Positions 10,591 to 21,410 of a DNA stretch of 64,000 nucleotides are shown one piece after another. The DNA is from Smallanthus sonchifolius (taxonomy: Eukaryota > Streptophyta > Magnoliopsida > Asterales > Asteraceae). The position numbers were made by a program, and so were the translations under genes. The stretch covers positions 110,033,501 to 110,097,500 of the forward strand of contig CM042021.1 of the NCBI GenBank assembly GCA_023525975.1. Direction: 5' to 3'. Every line of letters starts with the position of its first letter. Within the stretch, counting starts at the first letter, position 1. The notes under the pieces are model-generated. The model made no database searches. It was not told the origin of the DNA and saw nothing but the letters and a program-made list of their open reading frames with translations.

Positions 10591-13039
10591 AGTCTATCCC
10601 CTTTAAAAGAGGATTCGTCCTCGAATCCTGCGTCGGTACAAACCAACAAGACTTATCTTTCCATTCTCACTTGTGCACCAAATCCATCTAGTGTCAAGCA
10701 TTCACCTTCACACCTATTGAATCTATTACTTTGCTTTGCAACTCGACCACCACCTTTGATGTTCAAAGGAGTCTTCTCCATTGCCTGCTTTCAGCTTTGG
10801 GACTTGTAGATTTCACCTACTCCACCATCTATCGTTTCTCAAGCCATTAATCAGACGACACTATACTTATCTACATGTTTTCCCACACTACACCATTAAC
10901 TATCATGTTATAGAGTTGTTTGTCCAACTTTCGTCATTCTAGCCTTTACCAGAAGGTTTCATGATTATTGCATCATTCAAACCTCACCGCACCTGCTAAC
11001 TTTACCCGCGTAGTACGTGATATCCCAAGTACTGTTGGCACAGCTCCACTAAGAGCTCGTTCCCTTGTCACATTTCTATTCCAGCCCACGGGCAGAGTTG
11101 CCTTTGACTCTTGTATAGCCGTGATGATCTCGTCGTCCCGACGGTCACCTCCCCAAGTAAGCTTCTTACCTTTCATGTCTAGAAACATTCGTCATGCCTC
11201 CTATATTGAGGTCGCCATACTTCTCGCCCCATACCCTAATCGCCATCCTGCGATGATTCCTCAAAGCCCAGACACCCTTGCCTTACTCGTAAAGATACTT
11301 CCTTTGTCTTCCTCTGATGATCTCTAGGAGCTTGTGTAAAGCTCTTCTCGTCTCTATAATCACAACGTCTCTCTACCGAGGTATGTCTTTACATTGTTAT
11401 CATGCGTCTAATGCGTCCCCTTAAATAAGCACATAATACTCTAGACTAGAGTCGGTACCATCAGCTCCCGATGTTTCCCAAAGGCTCACTTACTCAGTCA
11501 GGTCTGTTTCAACAACCGACTAATTGCTTCACTTGAATGCTCCACAAGAGCTCACTTTAAACCAGTCATATGTCTACTAGCATAGGCATTTTCCACAGGA
11601 GTTCACTTTTCCTGCACTTATTTCCCTTGAACCTTGCTTTCCTCATAGTTCCTCTATCACTAACAGGCGATCACCGACCGCGTCTCACCCGTCATGTACG
11701 AACATGAAGTCCGTCTTGGTATAAGCCTCAGCCATCCGTCGTCTCGTTATGAAAGAATGTCACCACTCTTCTATCAACACACGTCGACCAAACCCTTCAT
11801 ATGGAATGCATCCATAAAGGCCATTCCGTCACCTCTTTACTACATGCTGAAATCTCCAGTGTCGTCATCTCGATCACATCATGAATATCTCCGATCAAGG
11901 GTCCACGTAAATGCTTTCCGCATTAACTCTCACAACTCCACCTCTTCGCTTTGTGCTCCGGATCCCCAAAATGTAAGCATAGGAATCTCATAAGAGCACC
12001 TCACCGATCGTCTAGAAAAAAACGTCAAAACTCCTCGCATCACCTCGATGTATCAATGTCGAGAAAACCGTCAGGATAGAATTACTATGCCTGAGTACAC
12101 CAACCACCCGTCCTATGCATGACTAAGCATGCACTACAAGGACACATACCGTCACAACATAACGACATAACACTCAATGTTCTACATACATACTAGTAAC
12201 CCATCCTCTAACTCACACACAGTGCACACACAACTAGCTGAACCTAAGCAATTCTACGTGTATACGATATGACCTCGTCAGTTATAGACACACAAACACC
12301 TGAACTCTACCTTCTATTCATTTCTATTCATCACAATGGTAGCCCCTTCCACACGTCATCACCTCATCACACAGAGTTCACACGGTCGTACCAATGGTTC
12401 AGGTCAACACACTACTCAGTTTGGACACAAGACGCCATCTCACGGGTTACAACATAAGTGTTACACACTAGACATCACCCTAAAGATTCATACACACACA
12501 AAGTATATAATCACAATTTCCCATAGGATCTCGTCCTGTACATTTGTACATACACAATATGTATATTTATCACTTCCCACAGGACCCGTCCTACACATTT
12601 CCGCAAAGTGCAATACACCCGTTGCACTTTAGACATCACCAGCACATTGGTGACATTACCTTAAAACCGTGGACACATTCAAAACTCATGTCTATACAAG
12701 TCTACCCACACCATCAAGTCAACCATGCTCTAGTACCACAACAAAGTTTACATTTAATACGGACTCACGTCATTCAAAATGTAATCACATAATCACACCA
12801 TACCGCATATATTCCACTATCACAAGCACAATCCTACGCCATCACAAACACATTTATCATGAATTATGTTTAAATCATGATGCGATAAAACACAAAATCA
12901 ATGTCAATATCAAATAGTCAACATTTGAATTAAGCACCACACCACGTAAAAATCTAATCAGTCAAAATGTCACATCACCCCGCAATCTCTCGTGACCACT
13001 GTCACATCCACTAATCATCAAGAAGTCAAGTATCTCAAT
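10591..13039. other. Decayed, unassigned DNA, probably the interior of element H
   Basis: About 2.4 kb without a gene I can support. The first 40 bases (minus) encode the FEDESSFKG-like end of a gypsy pol; beyond that no protease, RT or integrase motif is readable on either strand. ORFs at 10968-11327, 11694-11993 and 12269-12917 have Ser/Thr/His-rich composition and no recognised domain. The 12100-12720 part has several short inverted repeats (AGGACCCGTCCT at about 12579; GTGCAA and TTGCAC arms at about 12608-12627). Confidence 0.5.
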
Positions 13040-13055
13040 AGCGCTCGCAAAATCA

Positions 13056-13225
13056 CTACTGGATCACATCAGGTGCATATGCTGTGTCCTCCTCTGGTTC
13101 CTCCTCATCGGATACCGGGCCATTCACTGGGTCTTCTTGAAACAGAGCTCCCTTAGCTGTTGCAAGTGGTTGGTCTCTCAACCATGCGGGTCCACATCCT
13201 AGAGGGAAATCACGTATTGCTGCAC
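13056..13225 (-). pseudogene. Acidic ORF fragment, unrecognised
   Basis: The minus-strand frame reads AAIRDFPLGCGPAWLRDQ followed by a Glu/Asp-rich C-terminus. The predicted protein is coherent up to 13225, where LTR-like DNA (TGTCACACCCC) interrupts it; the rest of the 83-codon frame upstream is that LTR. I do not recognise the family. It may be the end or start of a retroelement gag interrupted by element L. No catalytic motif is visible. Confidence 0.35.
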
Positions 13226-13316
13226 TGTCACACCCCGAAAACATGCACGTGACATTACCGTCATAAAATATTTCGAACGCAGAGAGATTTTTGGTAAAGG
13301 ATTTCATGCGAATTAG

Positions 13317-13460
13317 TTTTCGTACGAAATAGATTTCGGATGAATGACATTTCAGACAAAAGAGATTTCGACCGAAATGGTTTTCGGATGAAAGACATTT
13401 AAGGCGAAAGGGATTTCGACAGAAAGATATTTCTATTGAAATGAGATTTCGGACAGTAGG
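13317..13460. repeat. TTTCG-CGAAA palindromic repeat cluster
   Basis: Repeated ATTTCGG/CGAAA blocks spaced about 25-40 bases. Perfect cases are TTTCGTACGAAA (13318-13329) and ATTTCGACCGAAAT (13365-13378); others are degenerate (GGCGAAAGGGATTTCG). Confidence 0.75.
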
Positions 13461-13756
13461 GTTTTAGACCAAGTAGAATTCGGACATATCGTTTTGTTAT
13501 ATCTAAAAGTTAACATGCGTTGTTTGTGACCGCTCGAACATATCGCCTAACACCTCGTTGAGCATTACACTTAAGAAGAGTTAACTAAGAAAGTCAGGTG
13601 AGTTCTAATCTCCTTTTTGCCTTCTTTAGAGTGGTGTGCATACTTAATGAAAAGTGTTTATTACATGTGTTATATTAATAAACAAAAGCGAATGCCATGT
13701 TTTAGAGAAATGGTTAAAAGAGGCAAAAGCAAGATTTGTGTAAAGTATAGCTATAT

Positions 13757-13888
13757 TATTGGCAAGCGTTTATTATAATTTCATATACATAAACAAAGAC
13801 ATGATATATGTGCAAAGTATGTTTTAAGTAAAGAAATCTTATATTTATGGCAAGCCTTTATTATATTTTATTAACATAAATAAAGGCA

Positions 13889-13935
<47 letters not shown>

Positions 13936-14008
13936 TATGTTTCAGTAAAACAAAGACATTTTATGGCAAACGTTTATTATATTTTATATACATAAACAAA
14001 GGCATATG
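13757..14008. repeat. Three-unit tandem repeat with an embedded (TA)n
   Basis: Units begin GGCAAGCGTTTATTAT (13759), GGCAAGCCTTTATTAT (13851) and GGCAAACGTTTATTAT (13966). The second contains a (TA)n tract at 13890-13931. Confidence 0.8.
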
Positions 14009-14012
14009 ATAT

Positions 14013-14397
14013 GTTGAGTTTTTAACTTCAAATGCTCCGCGGGGTCCTCCTGAGTACGCCGCTATATCAACATACCGCTGATGAATACAAATACGAACTC
14101 GCCCAAATAGGGTTTGCACACTCGATTCATGAGTTCCATGAATACGACCGGTGCATCGGTTAACCGCAAATGGCATAACCATGAACTTGTAGTGACCGTA
14201 ACGAGTTCGGTAAGCGGTCTTAGGAATGTCATCCTTATGGATTCTCAACTGATGGTATCCCGAACGTAGATCGATCTTTGAATAGTAGTGGATTATTGTA
14301 ACTGATCGAACAAATTATCTATCCTTGCTAGTGGATACCGGTTCTTAATCGTTACCTTGTTCAATTACCTTGTGGATACATATTATCTTCCTTCTTG
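14013..14397 (-). pseudogene. pol: Element I reverse transcriptase, C-terminal remnant
   Basis: The minus strand encodes the palm part of a gypsy RT. Readable blocks are a decayed FVKKKDG-like start next to K, then IHKDDIPKTAYRTRYGHY and KFMVMPFA. After that a frameshift spoils the normal continuation; the catalytic region is represented only by ICIHQRYVD, so the catalytic Asp pair is lost. The reading resumes from the RT start at 18556-19011 on the other side of K. The remnant stops at about 14012, where L begins. Confidence 0.8.
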
Positions 14398-14724
14398 ATA
14401 AATGTCACACCCCTAAATTTATTTACTTAATAAATAAATACAGGTTGCAACGATTGGTTCATTACATAATAGCGGAAGCTGTAATAGTGATTTCTAAGAC
14501 TTGGGTACATATACAATTACTGAGACTAAGTAATATAATGATCTAAGTTCTTCTAGATCAACAATAGACTTGAGACTTGATACTATATGGCCCTCCAGCT
14601 ACAAGGATTTGATCCAACATAACTAGCTTATTCCAACCGCGCCATGGCTAAGGGTTACCTGAGAAACATACTTGAAAGTGTCAACACAAAGGTTGGTGAG
14701 TTCACAGAGTTAGTTATTTCAGTT

Positions 14725-15175
14725 CAAGTAGTTTTCTCCGAAAACGTGTACATGACCTAACAGTCATAAAAATAAGTAGTTTTTCTCGAAAACATGTACT
14801 TGACCTAACAGTAAAAAAATACATAGTATTTCCTCAAAAACATGCACGTGACATTATCGTCATAAAATACGTTATTTTCCCCGAAATCATGTACATGACC
14901 TTACCGTTATAAAATAAGTAGTTTTCCCCAAAAACGTGTACATGACATTACCGTCATAAAATAAGTAGTTTTCCCTCGAAAACATATACCTGACTTAACC
15001 GTTATAAAATAAGTAGTTTCCCAAAAAACATGCACATGACATTATCGTCATAAAATAAGTAATTTTCTCCGAAAACGTGCACATGACATTACCGTCATAA
15101 AATAAGTAGTTTTCCCCCGAAAATATGCACATGACTTAACCGTCATAAAATAAGTAGTTTTCCCTGAAAACATGA
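14725..15175. repeat. Minisatellite, about ten 47-bp units, inside K
   Basis: Consecutive units of the form AAGTAGTTTTCCCCGAAAA, then CATGCACATGACATTACCG, then TCATAA. Each unit contains a CATG/CACGTG-like centre. One more unit sits at 13233-13270 directly behind the LTR start of L. Confidence 0.9.
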
Positions 15176-15379
15176 TGATGAATTCCTTGTAAACAAATAA
15201 TTCTAAGCGCATACGATAAACAAAACAATTATTGTTGATCCATTTGTATGCTAGCTAGGCTTACAAATAATATATTCATACATGAGACCGTAACCAAACC
15301 TAACTGGTGAATGCCCTTCCCTCGCTTTACCACGAGAACGGAATAAGACAATATGCGGCCATTCGACCCTTCAGGTCCC

Positions 15380-15396
15380 GGTTAGCGCGACTAACC
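15380..15396. repeat. GGTTAG-CTAACC palindrome of the K LTR
   Basis: GGTTAGCGCGACTAACC, with 6-bp arms around CGCGA. The equivalent motif in the I LTR is at about 21957-21972 (AGTTAGCGCGACTAAC). Confidence 0.8.
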
Positions 15397-16506
15397 ATGA
15401 CTGGGGGCGTCACCCCAATAGTACTATTCATAGAATCCTAGGCTAAATCCATAACTAATGGTTACAAATGTTGATGATGTTAAGTGGACTTTAAGAGCTC
15501 TCCTCATGTAAGACATAATGTTAGTGTCTTGTTTTCTTTTTATCATATAAAGATGTTTGCAATGTTTTCTCTAGTGTATGAAACAACAATGTTTCCAAAT
15601 GTATTGAGCAATAATGTAAAATATGATATGTAAGTATGTTTCTCCCCTGTAGTTTACAAAACATTGGAAAGCGAAAAGGGGCCATGAACTCACCTGGTGA
15701 TTGATGTATGCTAGCAAATACCAGTGTGCTAATAGTTCCTGCCTATCCGTACCCTAATCACATAAGGGTACTAAGGTGTTAAGACTACCCGTATTAAATG
15801 CATGTTGTTCACCTGACTTAACGAATCTCGTTAAGTACTTCTTTGTTTAGTAAAAACAATGTTTTCCTCGTCACGACTCATTGGTGATTATTATTCCAGT
15901 CTAAATGTTTACATATTTTCCGAGAAAATATTTTGTATTCATATTGGTGACTTATTACGTTTACCAAAAATAAATATTATTTTTGTAACGACTTATAATT
16001 TATTCACATTTGGGTTCACGTATAAACATATAACTATTTCTCAAAAATAATTATATACAATCTCAAATATCGTTCAAGTATATCCCTACATGTTAATTAC
16101 TCTACGTACGTACAAACTGCGTTACCTCGTCCACATCCAAATACTTATGTTCCGAACGATATTTATTAATTTAGTTATGTTCATCATGCATTCGTCTTTA
16201 TTTATTTTTATCAATTGCTTGCATACATGTATTTCAACATTTCACATATACTTAAACATTTTTGACGATGTCATGTGATTATTTATTTTTAACCGAATCT
16301 ATTCATATGTTTCATGCACATATACTTTCATATGGTTATACCATCACATGTGTACTTGTCATGCTTATACATGTTCATGAATTAACAAATACATATACTT
16401 TATGTATATACATACACATTGTGTTAGGTTTTTCCTAACTTGTATATACTTCACCATCCTTATATCAATTAATCATAAACTCTTTTATGAACCAATATCT
16501 TCATCA

Positions 16507-16564
<58 letters not shown>

Positions 16565-16907
16565 TTTTGACCACATGTATATCTATTCACTTTTCAAGTT
16601 TTGATACTAACTATTATCAAATTATAAGCATATATATATATATATATATATGTATGATTCCAAATCCTTTAACACTTCATAAAACATTTCCATGATCAAT
16701 CCAAAAGTGTTTATCCGTGTATACATGTGTTACGGTTTCATATATATACTTATTCCAAAATTTCCAAGTTACATACTACTACCCTACACATGTGTGTGTG
16801 TATATATATATATATATATCTTGATTTACATGTACACATACACACTTAGCAATTTCCATGTTAACCGACTATGAACCCACACATACATACATACATATAT
16901 CACGATT

Positions 16908-16956
<49 letters not shown>

Positions 16957-17071
16957 TTCATTTTTCATCAAGTATTAACCATACCTTTTGATTACTTATC
17001 TAAAACTTATGTGTTCAAAACAACATATATACACAATCATATATAAATTTCGGCCATATATATATATATAT
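16507..17071. repeat. (TA)n microsatellite tracts in K
   Basis: Long TA runs at about 16509-16561, 16630-16651, 16799-16819, 16907-16954 and 17058-17071; another large one follows the MITE (17428-17496). They produce Ile-Tyr repeat frames that are not genes. Confidence 0.9.
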
Positions 17072-17423
17072 AGGGGGCGGTTATAATGAAAACCCTTATT
17101 TACATATGTAATATTTTAAAAAATAGGTAAAATCATTTTTTGATTTTTGGGATAGATTCTATATCTAATTTAATCACTTTTGGTAAAAAAAAACAAAAAA
17201 ACGCCAAGAGGTTTTTAAAAAAAAGTTGTTTTTTAAAAACTTACATATGTAAAAAGTGACGTATTGCTTATGTAAGCAGGAAAAAAACGCAATTTTTTTT
17301 GCGACTATGCCTTATTCTATACAAATAATCAATCCCATTTTTTTTAAAAAAAATTACTAATTTTTTTCAAAGGGTTTGCAAAGTTTTTTTTTTTATCTCA
17401 AGTGGGTTTTCATTTTACCCTTC

Positions 17424-17427
<4 letters not shown>
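17072..17427. mobile_element. MITE-like insertion in a (TA)n tract
   Basis: A 356-bp AT-rich segment with terminal inverted repeats: the left end contains GGTTATAATGAAAACCC after AGGGGGC, and the right end contains GGGTTTTCATTTTACCC before TTCCCTT. It is flanked by TA repeats on both sides, so a TA target or preferential entry into microsatellites is likely. Internal inverted segments (TTACATATGTAA-like at 17099 and 17241) are present. No coding capacity. The superfamily is not determined. Confidence 0.7.
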
Positions 17428-17498
<71 letters not shown>

Positions 17499-18555
17499 AA
17501 ACCTTAGTTTTTAACTTATTAAAGTTAAATTTTATAAAAAAACTTTAACTCCTCAAACCCTTTTGTTTTTATGGTGAACAACAAGCTTTAAACAAGAATA
17601 TAAAGATGAAAGTAGAAATTTGTGTCGGTTTCATACCGCTAGGCAAGCTATGAGAAGAATCACGAGTAGAAGATGATAAAGGCTTGAGTTGCTTAGCAAA
17701 ACCGACTCCTCGACTTCAAGAACTCCCTTGAATCACCAAGTCTCCTAGCTAAACCTCTAGAGAACTTGTTCTTGGGTTTGAAAGTGTAAAGTGTGAGAGT
17801 GTTTGTGTGTATGTCATATATGTATATGGATGGAGAAGGGTGTTGGAGTGTTGGTTCCATCATAATCATCACAAGGTATGGTGACAAAGATGGACTAGAC
17901 GTTTTGTTGGATTCACACTTCAATGGGTATAGGGATTATGACACAAGATGAGGAAGGTAATGGATAAGACATGGCGGGTGGCCCCACCTTTATTTTCAGC
18001 CGAGAATGGGTATTGGGGGGGGGGGTGTTGTCACTTCACTTAGTTGAAATCTAAGTATTAGTTAAATAGTGTTTAAGTAGTGTAAGCCCGGTAGGTGATC
18101 TCGTGATATAATGCTCGGTTCAAGAACTTTAATTGTTAAAATGCTTTTTATTTTTGTGTAGTTTGACTAGTCTTGATAATTTGCTAGTGAATCCCGACAT
18201 AGTTAATAACTTAACTACTTCATGATTTTTCACACATAAATAATATTTTAGGAACCATGTGAAACCAATTTTTTGTATTAATCTTTAAAGATTTAGTCAC
18301 CAGTGTATACTTTGTATAAAATAATTATACTTCTAGACTTTACTTGTATAAGATTTGTTAATCGCCAATGATCGTACTCTATGAGTAATAAATGTTCATG
18401 ACCTAGTAATTCTTATAATTACTAAAATATGACATGTGTTCCTTTGTTAGACTTCTGAAAATACATCGTCAATAATAAAGATTCAGGAATTATGAACTAT
18501 GAACGTGCTAAAATAAATATGGATATTGACCCGAAATGTTGGGTGTCCCAATAAA

Positions 18556-19011
18556 CAAGACCGAGGCTTCTCATGGTGAAAAACTCGGTCTTATGAATCC
18601 CTTGTCTACTACCTTATGTAATTGATTTAACAACTCTTGCTCTTTTAATGGCGCGAGTCGGTAAGGTGACTGTGCTATCGGGGCAGCTCCTAGTGCAAGA
18701 TCAATTCGTAATTCGACTTGCCTTGGTGACGGAAGTTCGGGTAAAAAATTTGGAAATACTTTAGGGTAGTCCCGAACAATCGGTATATCTTCGATTTTCC
18801 TTCCTTCAGTTCGCTTCTTTGTTACGTGTGTTAAGTTTGCATGATAGCTCTTTCGTAAGTATTTATGGGCCTTCATACCATTAATGATTCTTAGTGCAGT
18901 ACTGCCTTTCTCCTTGAATTGAAAATGTCTCTCCGTTTGGTAGTGGAATGCGGACCTTCTTTTCATGAGACACAATCTCTGCTTGGTTCTTGGACAACTA
19001 GTATATACCAA
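18556..19011 (-). pseudogene. pol: Element I protease/RT junction and RT N-terminus
   Basis: The minus-strand frame carries the familiar gypsy linker and RT start: IPIVRDYPKVFPNFLPELP, RQVELRIDLALGAAP and YRLAPLKEQELLNQLHK, then GFIRPSFSP. The next codons read stop (for Trp) and EASVLFI before K interrupts exactly at the target duplication. The upstream 70 or so codons of the frame are out-of-frame protease remnant. The enzyme would copy element RNA into DNA in virus-like particles, but the stop, the shifts and the insertion make it dead. Confidence 0.85.
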
Positions 19012-19361
19012 AGACTATATCAAAACTCACAAGTGTTACTGGTAATAGGTCTACATCGAATGGGTGGTCTACTAGTGTTAAAACACACCCTGGATTATTT
19101 GTTCAGTCTCAATCAGTTTGCCATCCTAACTTTACTTGTGTACATACAACCTAGCGTGGTTGGTGTACCACCAAGTAGTGAACTAAATTCAGTATACACA
19201 ACGCTCTTATAGGCACCTGTATCAGATAAAATAAAGACTTAACGATTGTTCACAAGAAACATGCAGGTGACAATATTCAGATTCTATCGAGCTCCTCCAA
19301 CTACTTCAACGAATGCTCTGCCACATGCATTGTTATCACTAGTTCTTCTGACTTTGGGCAA

Positions 19362-19545
19362 TACTTGAAGAAATGCCCGGGTTCACCACACTCGAAGTAT
19401 ATATGGTTTGCTCATGCATTTGTGGTTTGATCAATGGTTCTGCAATTGCGGGTGGCATGGCTGAAACGCTTGCGTTTCTGGCGCTTGGAGTCTTCACATG
19501 CACTCGTGTGGTGGAAACTACATTTGTTACATGTCGTTAAGTTCC
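19362..19545 (-). pseudogene. gag: Element I gag zinc knuckles
   Basis: Two nucleic-acid-binding knuckles are readable on the minus strand: CNKCSFHHTSAC near 19515-19550 and YFECGEPGHFFKYC near 19365-19405, where the first Cys of the second knuckle has become Tyr. They sit between the gag core and the protease region, the normal order for gypsy Gag. The knuckles package element RNA. Confidence 0.7.
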
Positions 19546-19599
19546 CAGTGTATCCACCTCTGGTTTTATTATCTGGTTGGCTTGCGATAAAGGCCTTAC

Positions 19600-21266
19600 T
19601 GTTTCCTGCCTCCTCGGGGCTGGTGGTGTAAAGGTTTTATCGGGAGTATCATCTCATTTCCTTTTGTTATCAAATGGCTTCACAAGAGATCCCTTCTTGA
19701 CTAGTACACCTTGACGAATTGCTTGGCTTGTCAGATTGTGCGCAAGTCTCATTGCGTTCCGGATGGTAATAGGTTCTGTAGATGTTACTATACTTTGGAT
19801 CTGAGGCGGTAAGCCCCAAATGTACCTTTCGATCCTCTTGGGTTCCGGTATAACTACGTGTGAGCACAATCAGGCCAAGTCGTGGAATCTTTTGGTGTAT
19901 CCTTCAATATTCACACCTTCCATTGACAAGTTTCAGATCCTTTGTTGTAACTTTTGAAGTTCATTTCGGGGAATATTCTTCTTTCATTATTTCTTTAAGC
20001 TCTTCTCATATGATTGTGTTAGTAGCTTCTAGACTTAGAGTGTGGACATGTGAGTTCCACCCTGTGAGGGTTTGCCTTTCGAATGTGTCGGCGGTGAATT
20101 TGACTCTTCATTCCATGGTGCAATTGTTCATGCTACCAATATATTTCGCAATACCCTTGACTCCTCCATTGCCTTGGAAGTTTTGGTGTCTATATGCAAG
20201 GAGAGCCTTGTATGAACCGCCCTTTGGGAGGTTCTTCATTTCACGCTAAGTTTTGATTCAAATACATAGACGAGAGAAGATGATGGATAATTCTATGTCA
20301 ACAAGGGTAGCTTGTTGTGTCAACTGATATTTTCTAGCTCGACCTATTCGCAGTATTCTATGCGATAAAAAATCAGGCAACTGAGAATCCAAAAATATAA
20401 GTATGGATCGTATAGGAAAGTCAACTCAGATAGCAGGATTCACCTGATTTCTCAAGCGCTACAAATTACGATTATGTGTGCACCCGTAATAATACTTTGC
20501 ATTGCATGGTCCCACTGATGTTTCCCTCATCCCGAGTTTCCAGATTATAAGAGTTGTAATGCTCATTAGATTGTACCATCGAGTACCGAATATTAGTTGT
20601 GTCTAAGGACATTATAGGATTTAGCCACTATACTAAGGCTGACGAGATTAGAGTCATACCGAATAGATTCTAAAAGAGGAATTTCAATTACGAACTTCCT
20701 TGAGTTGGGACATATGGGTAGGGTTCAGTTCACAACCTAAAGTAATAGCTCTTGGTCTCTCTGAGTCCTTCCAGTCCTCCTCGGACGGACCCTGTTTCTA
20801 TGCGTGAATCTCCACCTCGAACTCCTTGTGGTCCGGGTGATGTGCCGGCGTAGGTGGTGTTGGAGTCTAACGAGGCAGTGTGACCCTCTTCTTCGGGGTT
20901 TGACGAAGTAGTGCTTCTCTTGAATGCGCAAGGTATCGTGATGGAATGGGGTGAGGTACCACCTCGGGGTCTCCTCCCAGTCCCTGTGTCCACGAGAGCC
21001 TCAAGCTCCTTGCTGAATGCAGTCTCAGGAAAATCTTCGGGCTCTTCCACGTCATCCTCTTGGTTGTCGGCGATGTGATCCCCCGAATCCTCGCTCGAGT
21101 TCTCATCGTCGTTAGTCATTGGAATGTTATCGTCACCGGATAAGCGCGGGAGTGGTGGTGTTGACGGTGCGGGAAGCGACGATTGAGCTGATGACGGTGT
21201 CGACGGTGTGTACTCATACTTCTCTTCAGAGTCGAAGATGATAATCAGGTGAGATGTGGAAGACAT
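19600..21266 (-). pseudogene. gag: Element I Gag, N-terminal region and core
   Basis: A start codon at 21266, 129 bases inside the primer site, opens a 178-codon Ser/Pro/Glu-rich N-terminal region (20730-21266). After several disruptions the conserved gag core end is readable at 19654-19869, with RIERYIWGLPPQIQSIV then IRNAMRLAHNLT. In this family the sequence leads into the zinc knuckles. The middle part (19870-20730) is too decayed for continuous translation. Gag would form the particle shell. Confidence 0.65.
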
Positions 21267-21394
21267 AGTTGTGACGGTAGCACTATCTAAGTATTAGGTA
21301 ATATGGATCATGCGAATGTATATGCTATATGAATGATGTGAGCCTACAGTTATAGTCTAAGTCCACTAAATACAACTTAGTTCTCTATAACGAG

Positions 21395-21407
21395 GGCTCT
21401 GATACCA
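21395..21407 (-). other. Primer-binding site of element I
   Basis: The complement of these bases is TGGTATCAGAGCC, matching the 3' end of plant initiator-Met tRNA, three bases from the LTR end. Confidence 0.9.
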
Positions 21408-21410
21408 ATC

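Larger units (their letters stand above)
13226..14012. repeat. Element L: LTR fragment beginning TGTCACACCCC
   Basis: Begins with the terminal sequence shared with K and I (TGTCACACCC) at 13226. Immediately afterwards comes a unit of the 47-bp minisatellite seen inside K (CCGAAAACATGCACGTGACA). Further right are a TTTCG/CGAAA palindrome cluster, a three-unit tandem repeat and a (TA)n tract. At about 14012 it abuts the RT remnant of element I. It could be a truncated LTR of the K/I type, but the orientation is uncertain. Confidence 0.5.
14403..18550 (-). mobile_element. Element K: 4.1-kb solo LTR inserted in the RT of element I
   Basis: Starts TGTCACACCCC and ends GGTGTCCCA, flanked on both sides by ATAAA (14398-14402 and 18551-18555), a 5-bp target duplication at the point where the RT frame of element I breaks. 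The right end (GATATTGACCCGAAATGT then TGGGTGTCCCA) matches the end of the I LTR (GATATTGACCTGAATTTG then CTGGCA), and both contain the block TTAGCGCGACTAACC with CCAATAGTACTATTCAT downstream. No primer site, polypurine tract or pol is visible inside, so I read it as a solo LTR of a related family enlarged by microsatellites and a MITE-like insert. Confidence 0.75.

Noticed and set aside
10968..11327. Candidate host gene exon
   Set aside because: No splice signals, homology or conserved motif visible; both strands are equally open and the surroundings are retroelement remnants.
12269..12917. Overlapping Thr/His/Ser-rich ORFs as a gene
   Set aside because: Three frames open at once over the same CA-rich DNA, a compositional effect.
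15859..17046. ORFs with Ile-Tyr repeats
   Set aside because: Translations of (TA)n microsatellites inside a solo LTR.
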